DNA of 9,563 bases from Cyclobacteriaceae bacterium (lineage in GTDB: Bacteria > Bacteroidota > Bacteroidia > Cytophagales > Cyclobacteriaceae): contig CANHCD010000061.1 in assembly GCA_947458795.1 (NCBI GenBank), positions 1 to 9,563 on the forward strand, written 5' to 3'. The notes beneath the pieces are model-generated. The model saw only the letters and a program-made list of their open reading frames with translations, searched no databases and had not been told where the DNA came from. How positions within the stretch are numbered: the first letter of the stretch is position 1; the number at the start of each line of letters is the position of its first letter. The position numbers and the translations under genes were made by a program. Below, in pieces: positions 1-7,069 of the stretch.

Positions 1-1
1 C

Positions 2-517
2 ATTTTTAAAAAATTGAAACGAGCAATGGAAAAAATGGGATCAACCCACATCCCTTTTTACGACCCAAAGCTTCCTCCAGTAATGGATATCAATCAGATA
101 AGCAATATTTTACCCCATCGCTATCCTTTTCAGCTGATAGACAAAATCATCTACCTCGATGAGACTGTGGTAGCAGGCGTGAAAAATGTCACCATGAACG
201 AACCCTTCTTTATGGGCCATTTCCCTGGCAATCCTGTCATGCCTGGGGTCATGCAAGTAGAGGCTATGGCACAAACGGGAGGTATCTTGGTGCTCAGCTC
301 AGTAGAAGATCCTGAAAATTACTGGACCTACTTTCTAGGCATTGAAAGTTGTAAATTTAGAAAAATGGTCTTGCCTGGTGACACCATAGTGTTTAAGTGC
401 GAACTCCTGGCTCCTATCCGTAGGGGAATTGCTAAAATGAAAGGAGAGGCATACGTAGGCAATACACTAGTTTGTGAAGCCATAATGACTGCAAGCATTA
501 CCCGAAAAGAAATATGA
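2..517 (+). CDS. lpxC/fabZ: Bifunctional LpxC/FabZ fusion, C-terminal (FabZ) part; 5' end outside window
   Basis: The frame is open to the left edge and reads through a basic stretch (IFKKLKRAMEKMG) before the FabZ domain. The visible part is therefore most likely the end of the LpxC-FabZ fusion typical of Bacteroidota, not a free FabZ. The TTG at 14 and the ATG at 26 are possible internal starts but are not needed. FabZ dehydrates (3R)-3-hydroxyacyl-ACP to trans-2-enoyl-ACP in fatty acid elongation. LpxC, whose catalytic domain is not visible here, deacetylates UDP-3-O-acyl-GlcNAc. The hot-dog fold signatures are NILPHRYPF (about nt 104-130), then MGHFPGNPVMPGV with the catalytic His codon at 218-220, and QVEAMAQ with the catalytic Glu codon at 260-262. 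The stop TGA overlaps the lpxA start in ATGA (514-517), which points to translational coupling. FabZ identity is secure; the fusion is inferred from the open frame and known phylum architecture. Confidence 0.93.
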   Translation: MFKKLKRAMEKMGSTHIPFYDPKLPPVMDINQISNILPHRYPFQLIDKIIYLDETVVAGVKNVTMNEPFFMGHFPGNPVMPGVMQVEAMAQTGGILVLSSVEDPENYWTYFLGIESCKFRKMVLPGDTIVFKCELLAPIRRGIAKMKGEAYVGNTLVCEAIMTASITRKEI

Positions 518-1293
518 TCAGCTCCATGTGTTCTATTCATCCTGATTCCACAATAGGTTCAGGAGTTCATGTTGACCCCTTCACCATGATCCATGAAGAT
601 GTGATCATCGGGGACAATACTTGGATTGGCTCCAATGTGACCATCTATCCAGGAGCAAGGATTGGTAAAAATTGCAAGATTTTTCCTGGTGCTGTCATTG
701 CAGGAATTCCGCAAGACCTCAAATTTCAAGGAGAAGAATCTACAGTAGTTATTGGGGATAATACCACCATTCGTGAATGTGTAACTATCTCTCGTGGTAC
801 GGTAGACAAGCAGACCACCGTTGTGGGTAGCAACTGCCTATTGATGGCCTATGTACACGTAGCACACGATTGTGTGATTGGAAGCCATGTCATTGTGGCC
901 AACTCGGTTCAAATCGCTGGCCATGTATCCATCGAAGACTGGGCGATCATTGGCGGATCTAGTGCTGTACATCAGTTTGTCAGAGTCGGTATGCATGCCA
1001 TGATTTCAGGTGGATCTTTGGTGCGAAAAGATGTGCCTCCCTTTACCAAGGCAGCAAGAGAACCACTCACCTATGCAGGTGTCAATTCCTTGGGCTTGCG
1101 CAGAAGAGGCTTCTCTAGCGAAACAATTGCACACATTCAGGAGGTATACCGTTACCTATTCTTGAATAGCTTAAACAATAGCCGTGCTCTTGAAGAAATA
1201 GAAATCAACCTACCAGCCACCAAGGAGCGAGATGAAATCTTAAATTTTATCCGTTCATCGGAGCGTGGGGTAATGAAAGGCTACATCAACTAA
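514..1293 (+). CDS. lpxA: LpxA, acyl-ACP--UDP-N-acetylglucosamine O-acyltransferase
   Basis: LpxA transfers a 3-hydroxyacyl chain from ACP to the 3-OH of UDP-GlcNAc, the first step of lipid A synthesis, in the cytoplasm. The protein has 259 residues, the usual length. Residues 1-185 are hexapeptide repeats of a left-handed beta helix (DSTIGSGVHV, VIIGDNTWIGSNVTI and onward), followed by a helical C-terminus. The catalytic His is H118 in HVAHDC. H118, H137 (AGHV), H153 (VHQF) and R197 (GLRRRGF) match E. coli H125, H144, H160 and R204 with a constant offset of 7, so no gaps are needed. The position matching the E. coli chain-length ruler G173 is G166, which suits a long acyl chain. The ATG overlaps the FabZ stop by 4 nt and the ABC gene follows after 1 nt, indicating one transcript. 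Confidence 0.97.
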   Translation: MISSMCSIHPDSTIGSGVHVDPFTMIHEDVIIGDNTWIGSNVTIYPGARIGKNCKIFPGAVIAGIPQDLKFQGEESTVVIGDNTTIRECVTISRGTVDKQTTVVGSNCLLMAYVHVAHDCVIGSHVIVANSVQIAGHVSIEDWAIIGGSSAVHQFVRVGMHAMISGGSLVRKDVPPFTKAAREPLTYAGVNSLGLRRRGFSSETIAHIQEVYRYLFLNSLNNSRALEEIEINLPATKERDEILNFIRSSERGVMKGYIN

Positions 1294-1294
1294 C

Positions 1295-1915
1295 ATGTTT
1301 ACCATCCAGGTTCAAAATGCTTCCAAGCGCTTTCACCACGAATGGATTTTTAAAAATCTGAATCTGGATCTTTCCGCAGGAGATTCAATCGCCATTACTG
1401 GTGGAAATGGATCTGGAAAATCCACCCTTTTGAAATGCCTTTCTGGAGCCATCCCATTGACATCTGGGGCAATTCAATACCAATCAGGAGCAACTCAAAT
1501 TGTCGAAGAGCAGTGGTTTCGAAGCCTAGCGCTCGCTACCCCCTATTTAGAATTGCCAGAAGAATTCACGCTTAGCGAAGTGCTTACCTTTCATTTTCAA
1601 TTTAAAAACCCGCTTCAGCAGCGATCTAACGCAGAAATTCTTGAAATTTTAGGGCTAGAGAAACACAAATCAAAAGCTATTTCTCAATTTTCATCTGGGA
1701 TGAAGCAGCGGGTAAAGCTTGCCTTGGCCATTTTTTCGGAAGTTCCTTTCCTCCTTCTAGATGAGCCTACCACCAACTTAGACAAGCAGGGAGTAACCTG
1801 GTATTTGGACCTTATCCAACAGTTTTCACAAGATCGAATTGTAATGATTTGCTCCAATGATCCACGGGAATATGATTTTTGTGAAAAAAAAATAGCCATG
1901 GAAGACTTTAAGTAA
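1295..1915 (+). CDS. ABC transporter ATP-binding protein (small CcmA-like ATPase) in the lpx operon
   Basis: This is a stand-alone 206-residue ABC ATPase of about CcmA length. It has Walker A GGNGSGKST (36-44), a signature-like FSSGMKQR (132-139) and Walker B FLLLDEP (152-158) with D-loop TTNLD (159-163). Two usual elements are not recognisable. Where the Q-loop Gln is expected the sequence reads LATPYLELPEEFT (80-92). The switch-His position reads CSNDPREYDFC (186-196), with N188 where His is normal. I recall similar wording in related Bacteroidota proteins, so this may be a family trait. No permease is encoded in the window, so the substrate is unknown. Its place 1 nt after lpxA suggests co-expression with lipid A genes and possibly an envelope role, but that is inference. 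A run of nine A lies in the coding sequence near the 3' end, about 1883-1892. Calling it ccmA would be overreach because no other cytochrome c maturation gene is visible. Confidence 0.88.
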   Translation: MFTIQVQNASKRFHHEWIFKNLNLDLSAGDSIAITGGNGSGKSTLLKCLSGAIPLTSGAIQYQSGATQIVEEQWFRSLALATPYLELPEEFTLSEVLTFHFQFKNPLQQRSNAEILEILGLEKHKSKAISQFSSGMKQRVKLALAIFSEVPFLLLDEPTTNLDKQGVTWYLDLIQQFSQDRIVMICSNDPREYDFCEKKIAMEDFK

Positions 1916-1967
1916 GTCAAATGGCCCATATTCGTATGCTAGTACTTTTCAAAAAATTACATCTCAA

Positions 1968-2453
1968 ATGAATTCTCGACAGCTCTCCATTCTCCCAGTT
2001 CTTCTAATTTTTAGCCTTCTAGTTGCTTGCAAGGAGAAAGGAGAAACGCCAGACGCAAAAAAAACGCCAGAACAAATCGCAACCGAATCCCTAACAGGAA
2101 CCGGAACCGCGCAATGGACTGTGGCCGGCGGGGGATCAGTGACTCGTGATGGGCAGAATGTAACCAGCACTTATGCTACTTTTGAGGTAATTCTAAATTC
2201 AGGCACATCAAAAGCCTATTCCACCAAAAATGGAGGCGGATTATTTGATGACAACGGCACTTGGAGTTTTGCTGGAACCAACTTTGATAAATTTATTTTA
2301 ACAGGGGTTAAACCTGCAGCTACGCGTGAGATTTCCTTTACACAAACAGGAACTACGCTACGATTTGACTTTCGAATTCCAGTACCTGGAGCGCGAATGG
2401 ATGGCACTTCCTCACTAGCGGGCAGTTACACCTTCAACCTAGTGAAAAAATAA
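1968..2453 (+). CDS. Small beta-rich lipoprotein of unknown function
   Basis: The product has 161 residues. A short polar N-terminus and hydrophobic core (LSILPVLLIFSLLVA) end in lipobox LVAC, with acylated C21 predicted. The following residues KEKGE only partly resemble the K-(D/E)-(D/E) surface-export signal described for some Bacteroidota lipoproteins, so surface display is uncertain. A linker rich in K, E, T and P (22-40) leads to a compact, probably all-beta domain rich in G, T, S and aromatic residues: TAQWTVAGGGSVTRDGQNVT, then ATFEVIL, GTWSFAGTNFDKFIL and ending GSYTFNLVKK. I do not recognise a named family. The alternation resembles small lipoproteins of unknown function common in Cytophagales. 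The 52-nt gap after the ABC gene is larger than others in the operon, so it may have its own promoter; TACTTTTC at 1943-1950 differs by one base from the Bacteroidota -7 element, but no good -33 TTG is present. The stop lies 5 nt from the convergent mutS2 stop. Confidence 0.8.
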   Translation: MNSRQLSILPVLLIFSLLVACKEKGETPDAKKTPEQIATESLTGTGTAQWTVAGGGSVTRDGQNVTSTYATFEVILNSGTSKAYSTKNGGGLFDDNGTWSFAGTNFDKFILTGVKPAATREISFTQTGTTLRFDFRIPVPGARMDGTSSLAGSYTFNLVKK

Positions 2454-2458
2454 GCAGG

Positions 2459-4846
2459 CTACTTGAGGCTAACTAAGGTTACTCCAGCTCCGCCTCTATC
2501 GGCGTGCTCATCCTCCAATTTCCCAACTTGAGGCATGGTTCGCAGTAAATTACGGCTTATCTCACGGAGGATCCCGTCTCCCTTTCCATGGACGATCCGT
2601 AAATTTTTCACACCCAGCATATTGCCTTCGTCAATAAAGGTTTGAATCAGCGGAAGAACTTCTTCTCCCCGCTTCCCCCTTAAATCTAGGTTGGGAGAAA
2701 AATCCATCATCTTAGAAGTCGTTTGGTAGCTGCCTCTTTTTTCGATAGACTTTAATTCCTTCTTTACTTCTGCTCTTGCGATTTTCTCTAGTCGGGAAAG
2801 TTTCACATTGGATTTCAAGTCTCCAATCAGAAGTTCAACATCTTTATTTTTTATAGCGACCACCTCGGCAATGGCTGAATTATCCTTCAGCCGTACCCAG
2901 TCACCTACCTGGATTTGACCCCCTATCACTTGAATGCTAGGCTCCTTGATCGTGGTTTTTTCAGGTTTAACTTCCTCCTTAAAGACATCAAGCTCCTTCC
3001 TGAGTAATTTGGTTACCTCCTTCTCTGCCTTTCCCTCCTTAATTTCTCGAATTACAGACTCGATCTTTTTATTGGCTTGATCCAAGATCGACTTTGCTTC
3101 CAACTTGGCTTCTTGGATGTATTGTTTTTTGGTTTGCTCCAAAGTTTCTTTCAGCTGTCCGTACTCCTTCAAGGTCAACTCAAGCACTTTATCCCTTTCT
3201 TTAACCTCCTTCATGAGGATGTCATAGTGGTTTTTTTCGTTTTCCAGTTGGGTCAAGAGTCGATCGTAGCGAACACGCTCTTCCCCAATTTGCTGCTTTG
3301 CATAGGCCACAATCTCTTTGGAGAGTCCGATTTTGGAAGCTATTTCCAAAGCGAAAGAAGAACCTGGCTTCCCAATTTCCAATTGATAAAGCGGTTCCAA
3401 TTTTTGCACATCGTAGCGCATGGCACCATTCACTAGGCCCTGCTGTTTATCCGCCAACTGCTTTAGGTTGCCGTAGTGGGTGGTAATTACCCCATAAGCA
3501 CCCAGTTTGGCTAAAGTGAGGAGAATGGATTCTGCAATCGCCCCCCCAAACTGTGGCTCCGTACCTGTGCCAAATTCATCGATAAAAAGAATCGTTTTCT
3601 TTGTGGCGAACTGGGTAAAATGCTTCATACTCATCAGGTGCGAAGAGTAGGTACTCAAATCATTCTCCAAGCTTTGCTCATCTCCGATATCAATAAAAAA
3701 ATGATCAAATAAAGAGCTCTTCGAATCAGGATGAACCGGCAGTAAGAGACCGCATTGCAGCATGTATTGCAAGAGAGCTACTGTTTTGAGCGCAACGGAC
3801 TTACCTCCAGCATTGGGGCCAGAAATAAGCAACAAGCGCTTTTGGGGATCTAATTTAATGTTGAGCGGCACTACCTGTTTTCCCTGGGCTTTTAAGGAAA
3901 ATTCGAGGATAGGATGCCGTGCCTGAAACCAAGAGAGCGATCTTTCTTGAGTAAAAATGGGTTTGTGGCTATCCGTTTTAAGGGCAAATCGAGCCTTGGC
4001 ACGTACAAAATCCAGCACACCCAGAAAATTGGTAGCCTTACGAAGTGCAGGAATCGTAGGCCTAAGTTGGTCAGTAAGTCGAGTAAGTATCCGAATGATT
4101 TCGCGCTTCTCCATGTACTCCAAGTCGCGAATTTCATTGTTAATATCAAGGGCCTCCTCTGGCTCCATAAATACCGTCTGCCCGGTGGCGGACTCATCGT
4201 GAATAAAGCCTCGAAGCTTGCGCTTATTCTCAGCCGCAATCGGAATCACCATTCTACCCCCACGAATAGTCATTGCTGCATCCTCAGGCATCAGACCTTT
4301 AGCACGAGCCTCTTTGAATATCCGCTCCATCACTTTCCTTAGCCGACCTTCTTCGTATAGGATTTGGGTGCGAATCAATTGCAACTCTTTGGAAGCATTG
4401 CTTCTAAGTTTGCCTTTCTCATCCAGCACCTGATCGATCACCTGAAGCAGTTTGAGATCTAGGTCGATCAAAAGACCCAACAATGCCTTCAGCGTTGGAT
4501 AAGGGTCTCCAAACTTTTGAAAAAAAGTAATGCAAGATTTAAGGGTTTGAAGGGCGAGTTTAACCTCTTGAAATTCTTCTTGCTCCAAAAAAGCACCTTC
4601 CAACTTGGCTTTTTCCAAGTAAGGGTTCAGATTAGTGAAGTGGGATGTAGGAAAAGATTCACCAGCAATGAGGAGCTGTCGAAACTCTTCTGTTTGGTCC
4701 AAAAGTCGTTGTACCAAAGAAAAATCAGTAGAAAAGGAAATGCTATCTACATAGCTTTGCCCTAAAGGAGAAGTACACTCTGCCTTGAGGAGCTCTTTGA
4801 TCTTTACAAAATTTATTTTTTGCTCAAGGTTGGCTGGATACAGCAT
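2459..4846 (-). CDS. mutS2: MutS2, DNA mismatch repair-like ATPase with Smr domain
   Basis: MutS2 is a cytoplasmic MutS-family ATPase without the mismatch-reading N-terminal domain. In other bacteria it has been linked to suppressing recombination and to splitting collided ribosomes. At 795 residues it is full length. The helical core spans about 1-310 (MTIRGGRMVIPI, 192-203; GFIHDESATGQTVFMEP, 213-229). The ATPase has Walker A SGPNAGGKS (342-350), the stretch DIGDEQSLENDLSTYSSHL (386-404), Walker B ILFIDEFGTGTEP (419-431) and TTHY (455-458). A long charged coiled coil follows (about 509-630), then a small beta domain starting VGDWVRLKD (647-655). The C-terminal Smr domain (about 718-795) carries LDLRGKR (720-726) and HGKGDGILR (753-761). 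No domain is missing. AAGGAG sits 8 nt before the ATG, inside the last two codons of the DUF4296 gene, so the two are probably coupled. The 3' end almost meets the convergent lipoprotein gene. Confidence 0.97.
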   Translation of the reverse strand: MLYPANLEQKINFVKIKELLKAECTSPLGQSYVDSISFSTDFSLVQRLLDQTEEFRQLLIAGESFPTSHFTNLNPYLEKAKLEGAFLEQEEFQEVKLALQTLKSCITFFQKFGDPYPTLKALLGLLIDLDLKLLQVIDQVLDEKGKLRSNASKELQLIRTQILYEEGRLRKVMERIFKEARAKGLMPEDAAMTIRGGRMVIPIAAENKRKLRGFIHDESATGQTVFMEPEEALDINNEIRDLEYMEKREIIRILTRLTDQLRPTIPALRKATNFLGVLDFVRAKARFALKTDSHKPIFTQERSLSWFQARHPILEFSLKAQGKQVVPLNIKLDPQKRLLLISGPNAGGKSVALKTVALLQYMLQCGLLLPVHPDSKSSLFDHFFIDIGDEQSLENDLSTYSSHLMSMKHFTQFATKKTILFIDEFGTGTEPQFGGAIAESILLTLAKLGAYGVITTHYGNLKQLADKQQGLVNGAMRYDVQKLEPLYQLEIGKPGSSFALEIASKIGLSKEIVAYAKQQIGEERVRYDRLLTQLENEKNHYDILMKEVKERDKVLELTLKEYGQLKETLEQTKKQYIQEAKLEAKSILDQANKKIESVIREIKEGKAEKEVTKLLRKELDVFKEEVKPEKTTIKEPSIQVIGGQIQVGDWVRLKDNSAIAEVVAIKNKDVELLIGDLKSNVKLSRLEKIARAEVKKELKSIEKRGSYQTTSKMMDFSPNLDLRGKRGEEVLPLIQTFIDEGNMLGVKNLRIVHGKGDGILREISRNLLRTMPQVGKLEDEHADRGGAGVTLVSLK

Positions 4847-4851
4847 CAGAT

Positions 4852-5196
4852 TTACTCCTTTGTCTTGGACTTAGTTTCGAGGACTACCAGGGAGTCAATA
4901 ACCCGAGCATAGATCCGGTCCATCTTTTCGGCAGATTCTAGGTAATATTCCATACTTTCTATAAAAACAGAATCAGTAACCTCATGTTTTAAAAAAATAT
5001 CTTTTTCTAGTAAAGAATATAATACTTGGGAAGAGTCGTAGGAAATAGGTAAGGAACTGACTTTCCCTTCCGCGAGTTGTATATCTACGAGGATAGAAGC
5101 CATCAAACTCTCATCCAGGATCCCTTGAGGGGATGAATTGCTCGTGCAAGAAAGGCCTAGCGCTAGAAAAAGAATGGAGAAGAATCGGTAAATCAC
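4852..5196 (-). CDS. DUF4296 family lipoprotein
   Basis: The product has 114 residues and begins with a GTG codon at 5196-5194. An in-frame stop lies two codons upstream and the next Met is residue 31, so GTG is the only start that keeps the signal peptide. The hydrophobic stretch IYRFFSILFLALGLSC ends in a lipobox with predicted lipidated C17. The rest is helical and fits DUF4296, a Bacteroidota-restricted family: ILDESLMASILVDIQLAEG (26-44) near the N-terminus and SMEYYLESAEKMDRIYARVI (81-100) near the C-terminus. The function is unknown; it is probably anchored in the outer membrane facing the periplasm. It is the first gene of a two-gene unit with mutS2, 5 nt downstream, and its KE-stop codons carry the mutS2 Shine-Dalgarno. 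A lipoprotein paired with a DNA/ribosome ATPase has no obvious functional logic, so the pairing may reflect only shared expression. No DNA-binding or enzymatic motif is visible. Confidence 0.85.
   Translation of the reverse strand: MIYRFFSILFLALGLSCTSNSSPQGILDESLMASILVDIQLAEGKVSSLPISYDSSQVLYSLLEKDIFLKHEVTDSVFIESMEYYLESAEKMDRIYARVIDSLVVLETKSKTKE
4855..4860 (-). promoter_or_regulatory. Shine-Dalgarno of mutS2 embedded in the end of the DUF4296 gene
   Basis: On the minus strand AAGGAG is followed by TAA (the DUF4296 stop), then ATCTG, then the mutS2 ATG, a spacing of 8 nt. It is a strong match in a window where most genes have no clear Shine-Dalgarno. It supports the mutS2 start at 4846 and suggests that translation of the two genes is coupled. 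Confidence 0.7.
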
Positions 5197-5301
5197 AGGT
5201 TAAAATTAGGTTTTTTTAACGGATAAAATCCAATGAGGTAGCTGCTCTCAAATTTTAATTTTCGCTTCAAGACTTTAACTTAGCCAATTCAAATCCTACA
5301 C
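5197..5301. promoter_or_regulatory. Divergent intergenic region, probable promoters for DUF4296-mutS2 and the DUF58-bat operon
   Basis: This 105-nt AT-rich gap is the only non-coding space between two divergent units, so their promoters most likely lie here (inference). TAATTTTC at 5256-5263 (+) differs by one base from the Bacteroidota -7 consensus TAnnTTTG. AAAATTTG read on the minus strand at 5256-5249 also differs by one base. Neither has a TTG at the usual -33 spacing. A perfect 7-bp inverted repeat GTTAAAA/TTTTAAC (5199-5205 and 5214-5220, 8-nt loop) sits just upstream of the DUF4296 GTG and could be an operator or chance in AT-rich DNA. No riboswitch or small RNA is recognisable. Confidence 0.35.
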
Positions 5302-6180
5302 ATGGATCAGCTATTTAGCAAACTTAGAAAATATGAGATTATGATCCGAAAGGTGGCCAACAATCACCTTCAAGGAGAGTACCAATCGCTTTTCAAGGGA
5401 TCTGGCTTAGAGTTTGATGATTTGAGGCCTTACCAGTATGGTGACGATGTGCGGACCATCGAATGGAAAGTCTCCGCCAAGGGTCATGGCACCTTTGTAA
5501 AGACCTTCAAAGAGGAAAAAGACCAGTCTGTTTATTTTTTATTGGATATTTCAGGAAGTCAGGATATTGGCCAGCAGGGTTTAAAAAAAATCGACCAAGG
5601 AAAATTAATTGCTGGCGTACTTACCCTTGCTGCGGTTTACGATGGCAGCCAGGTGGGATTGATCTCTTATTCCGACCAACAAGAAAAATTAATTTTACCC
5701 TCCAAGGGAAATAAGCAAGGTGTAAAGATTATTCGTGGGATTTTTGACCATGAAAACAAGAGTTTAAAAACCAATTTGAATGGGCTTTTTACCTTTGCGT
5801 TGAATCTCATTAAAAAGAGAAGCATTATCATCATTATTTCTGACTTCATCGATCAGGGTTACGAGCGGTCTTTTCGAGCACTTGCAGAGCGTCACGATCT
5901 GGTCGCTATCCAACTGACCGATCCACGGGAAGCTGCTCTCCCAACCTTGGGGATTGTACCCATATTTGATAAGGAAAGAGGTAGAACCACTTGGGTAAAT
6001 ACTGTTTTTGGAAGCTTTTCTAAGAAAATTGCAGAAACATTCACCAGTGAACGTGAACATTTGAAAGAGATCTGTAAAAAAAATCAAATCAATTACTTGG
6101 CTATAGATTCTAGACAAGATATTGTCATTCCTTTGATTGATTTATTCAAGTACCGAAATAAACGAATGAAGCGTGGGTAG
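5302..6180 (+). CDS. DUF58 domain protein (MoxR-associated, VWA-like)
   Basis: The product has 292 residues, with no signal peptide or membrane segment, so it is probably cytosolic. The DUF58 signature is clear: SGLEFDDLRPYQYGDDVRTI (34-53) followed by EWKVSAKGHGTFVK (54-67). It is followed by a VWA-like Rossmann core with a MIDAS-type DISGS (82-86, D82/S84/S86), T157 as a possible MIDAS threonine, and IISDFID (178-184) with D181. Members usually sit beside a MoxR-family AAA+ ATPase and Bat VWA proteins, and are thought to help a chaperone-like metal-dependent complex. The biochemical role is not established. It is the first gene of an operon: the next gene begins 8 nt before its stop. No moxR gene is adjacent, since the upstream neighbour is divergent. 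The ATG at 5302 is chosen because the usual N-terminal helix begins there (LFSKLRKYEI); no Shine-Dalgarno precedes it. Confidence 0.92.
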   Translation: MDQLFSKLRKYEIMIRKVANNHLQGEYQSLFKGSGLEFDDLRPYQYGDDVRTIEWKVSAKGHGTFVKTFKEEKDQSVYFLLDISGSQDIGQQGLKKIDQGKLIAGVLTLAAVYDGSQVGLISYSDQQEKLILPSKGNKQGVKIIRGIFDHENKSLKTNLNGLFTFALNLIKKRSIIIIISDFIDQGYERSFRALAERHDLVAIQLTDPREAALPTLGIVPIFDKERGRTTWVNTVFGSFSKKIAETFTSEREHLKEICKKNQINYLAIDSRQDIVIPLIDLFKYRNKRMKRG

Positions 6181-7069
6181 AGGCATTCTTTTACTTTTCC
6201 TTCTTAGCACATCCCTACAACTTTCAGCACAAAAAGTGCAGGTGAGCGGGTATTTTACCCAAGATTCTGCCCAGGTTGGTGAGCGAGTAGGATTTGTATT
6301 GAAAGCAAGTTACCCTCAATCAGCACAGCTAATCTTCCCCGACTCCACTTTCGATTTCTCTCCATTTGTCTTTCTTGAGAAGAAAACGTTTGTTTCAGCC
6401 ACTGCGGATGGGGTCACCCAGGATAGTGCAATATACTTCCTGTCCAATTTTTCATTGGAGCCTTCCTCCTTTCTTTCGCTACCCGTCTTTGAACTAGCCC
6501 GATACGATAGCATCACCTACTTTACGAACGAGGCAGAATTAAAGTTAAAACTCAACCTAGATTCCATACCCGAGCAACTGCAATTCAAAGAAAATAATGT
6601 GTACCAACCCTTGGATAAACCGTTCAACTGGTTTGTTTTTGGTGCTGTTATTGGGAGCATACTGCTAGGCATAGGAATTCTTTTCTTTGTTTTTGCAGAA
6701 CGAATCAAACGTCTATTCCGAAAAAATAGAGAAAAACTTCGATGGATTCAGTTTGAGCGAAAATGGAAAAAACTAGCCGAATCACTGCAGCAGAATCCAA
6801 ATCAAACGCTTGCTGATGAGGCGATTGGCCTTTGGAAAGGGTATCTGGAACATTTGCGTTCACAACCTATTCAAGAATGGACTTCCAGTGAAATTGCAGC
6901 TGCCTTAGAAGATACGGAAGTGTTTAAAGCCTTACGGAGCATTGATCTGATTATTTATGCTGGCGGAGAGGGAGACACAAGTGCTGCTACCACTTACCTT
7001 TTGGAAGTAGCCCGAACAAATTACCAAGCTACCTTAAACCAAATCACCCATGAGAGAGTCACTCGTTGA
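6173..7069 (+). CDS. BatD-like / DUF4381-like membrane protein of the bat operon
   Basis: The product has 298 residues. The start is GTG at 6173; an in-frame TGA at 6167-6169 excludes anything earlier, and GTG keeps a good signal peptide (LLLFLLSTSLQLSA, cleavage predicted after A19). A beta-rich periplasmic domain follows (about 20-150; QVSGYFTQDSAQVGERVGF is typical of BatD-like N-terminal domains). One membrane segment, FVFGAVIGSILLGIGILFFVF (about 154-174), is followed by a basic stop-transfer stretch, then a helical cytoplasmic tail (180-298). The tail, with WKGYLEHL and EWTSSEIAAAL, resembles the end of DUF4381 proteins, which occupy the same slot between DUF58 and VWA genes in other phyla. 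The role is probably assembly of, or signalling through, the Bat complex (inference). It overlaps DUF58 by 8 nt and batA by 20 nt, so coupled translation is likely. The family assignment rests on architecture and gene order rather than a diagnostic motif. Confidence 0.72.
   Translation: MGRGILLLFLLSTSLQLSAQKVQVSGYFTQDSAQVGERVGFVLKASYPQSAQLIFPDSTFDFSPFVFLEKKTFVSATADGVTQDSAIYFLSNFSLEPSSFLSLPVFELARYDSITYFTNEAELKLKLNLDSIPEQLQFKENNVYQPLDKPFNWFVFGAVIGSILLGIGILFFVFAERIKRLFRKNREKLRWIQFERKWKKLAESLQQNPNQTLADEAIGLWKGYLEHLRSQPIQEWTSSEIAAALEDTEVFKALRSIDLIIYAGGEGDTSAATTYLLEVARTNYQATLNQITHERVTR

Noticed and set aside
14..517. Free-standing FabZ starting at TTG 14 or ATG 26
   Set aside because: The frame is open through the left edge, and the sequence before the FabZ motif looks like the linker of the LpxC-FabZ fusion. 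The upstream sequence would settle it.
1883..1892. Run of nine A as a programmed frameshift site in the ABC gene
   Set aside because: The frame is intact to a normal C-terminus and nothing in another frame would extend it meaningfully.
1904..1918. Small inverted repeat GACTT/AAGTC at the end of the ABC gene as a terminator
   Set aside because: The stem is only 5 bp, AT-rich, lies across the stop codon and has no following U-run.
3077..3436. 119-codon hydrophobic-looking + strand frame within mutS2
   Set aside because: It is a mirror of the Glu/Lys-rich coiled coil: reverse-complement Glu/Lys codons read as Phe/Leu. Not a membrane protein.
3914..4342. 142-codon open frame on the + strand within mutS2
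   Set aside because: It is antisense to the conserved MutS2 core, has no family features or start signals, and is explained by codon bias of the real gene.
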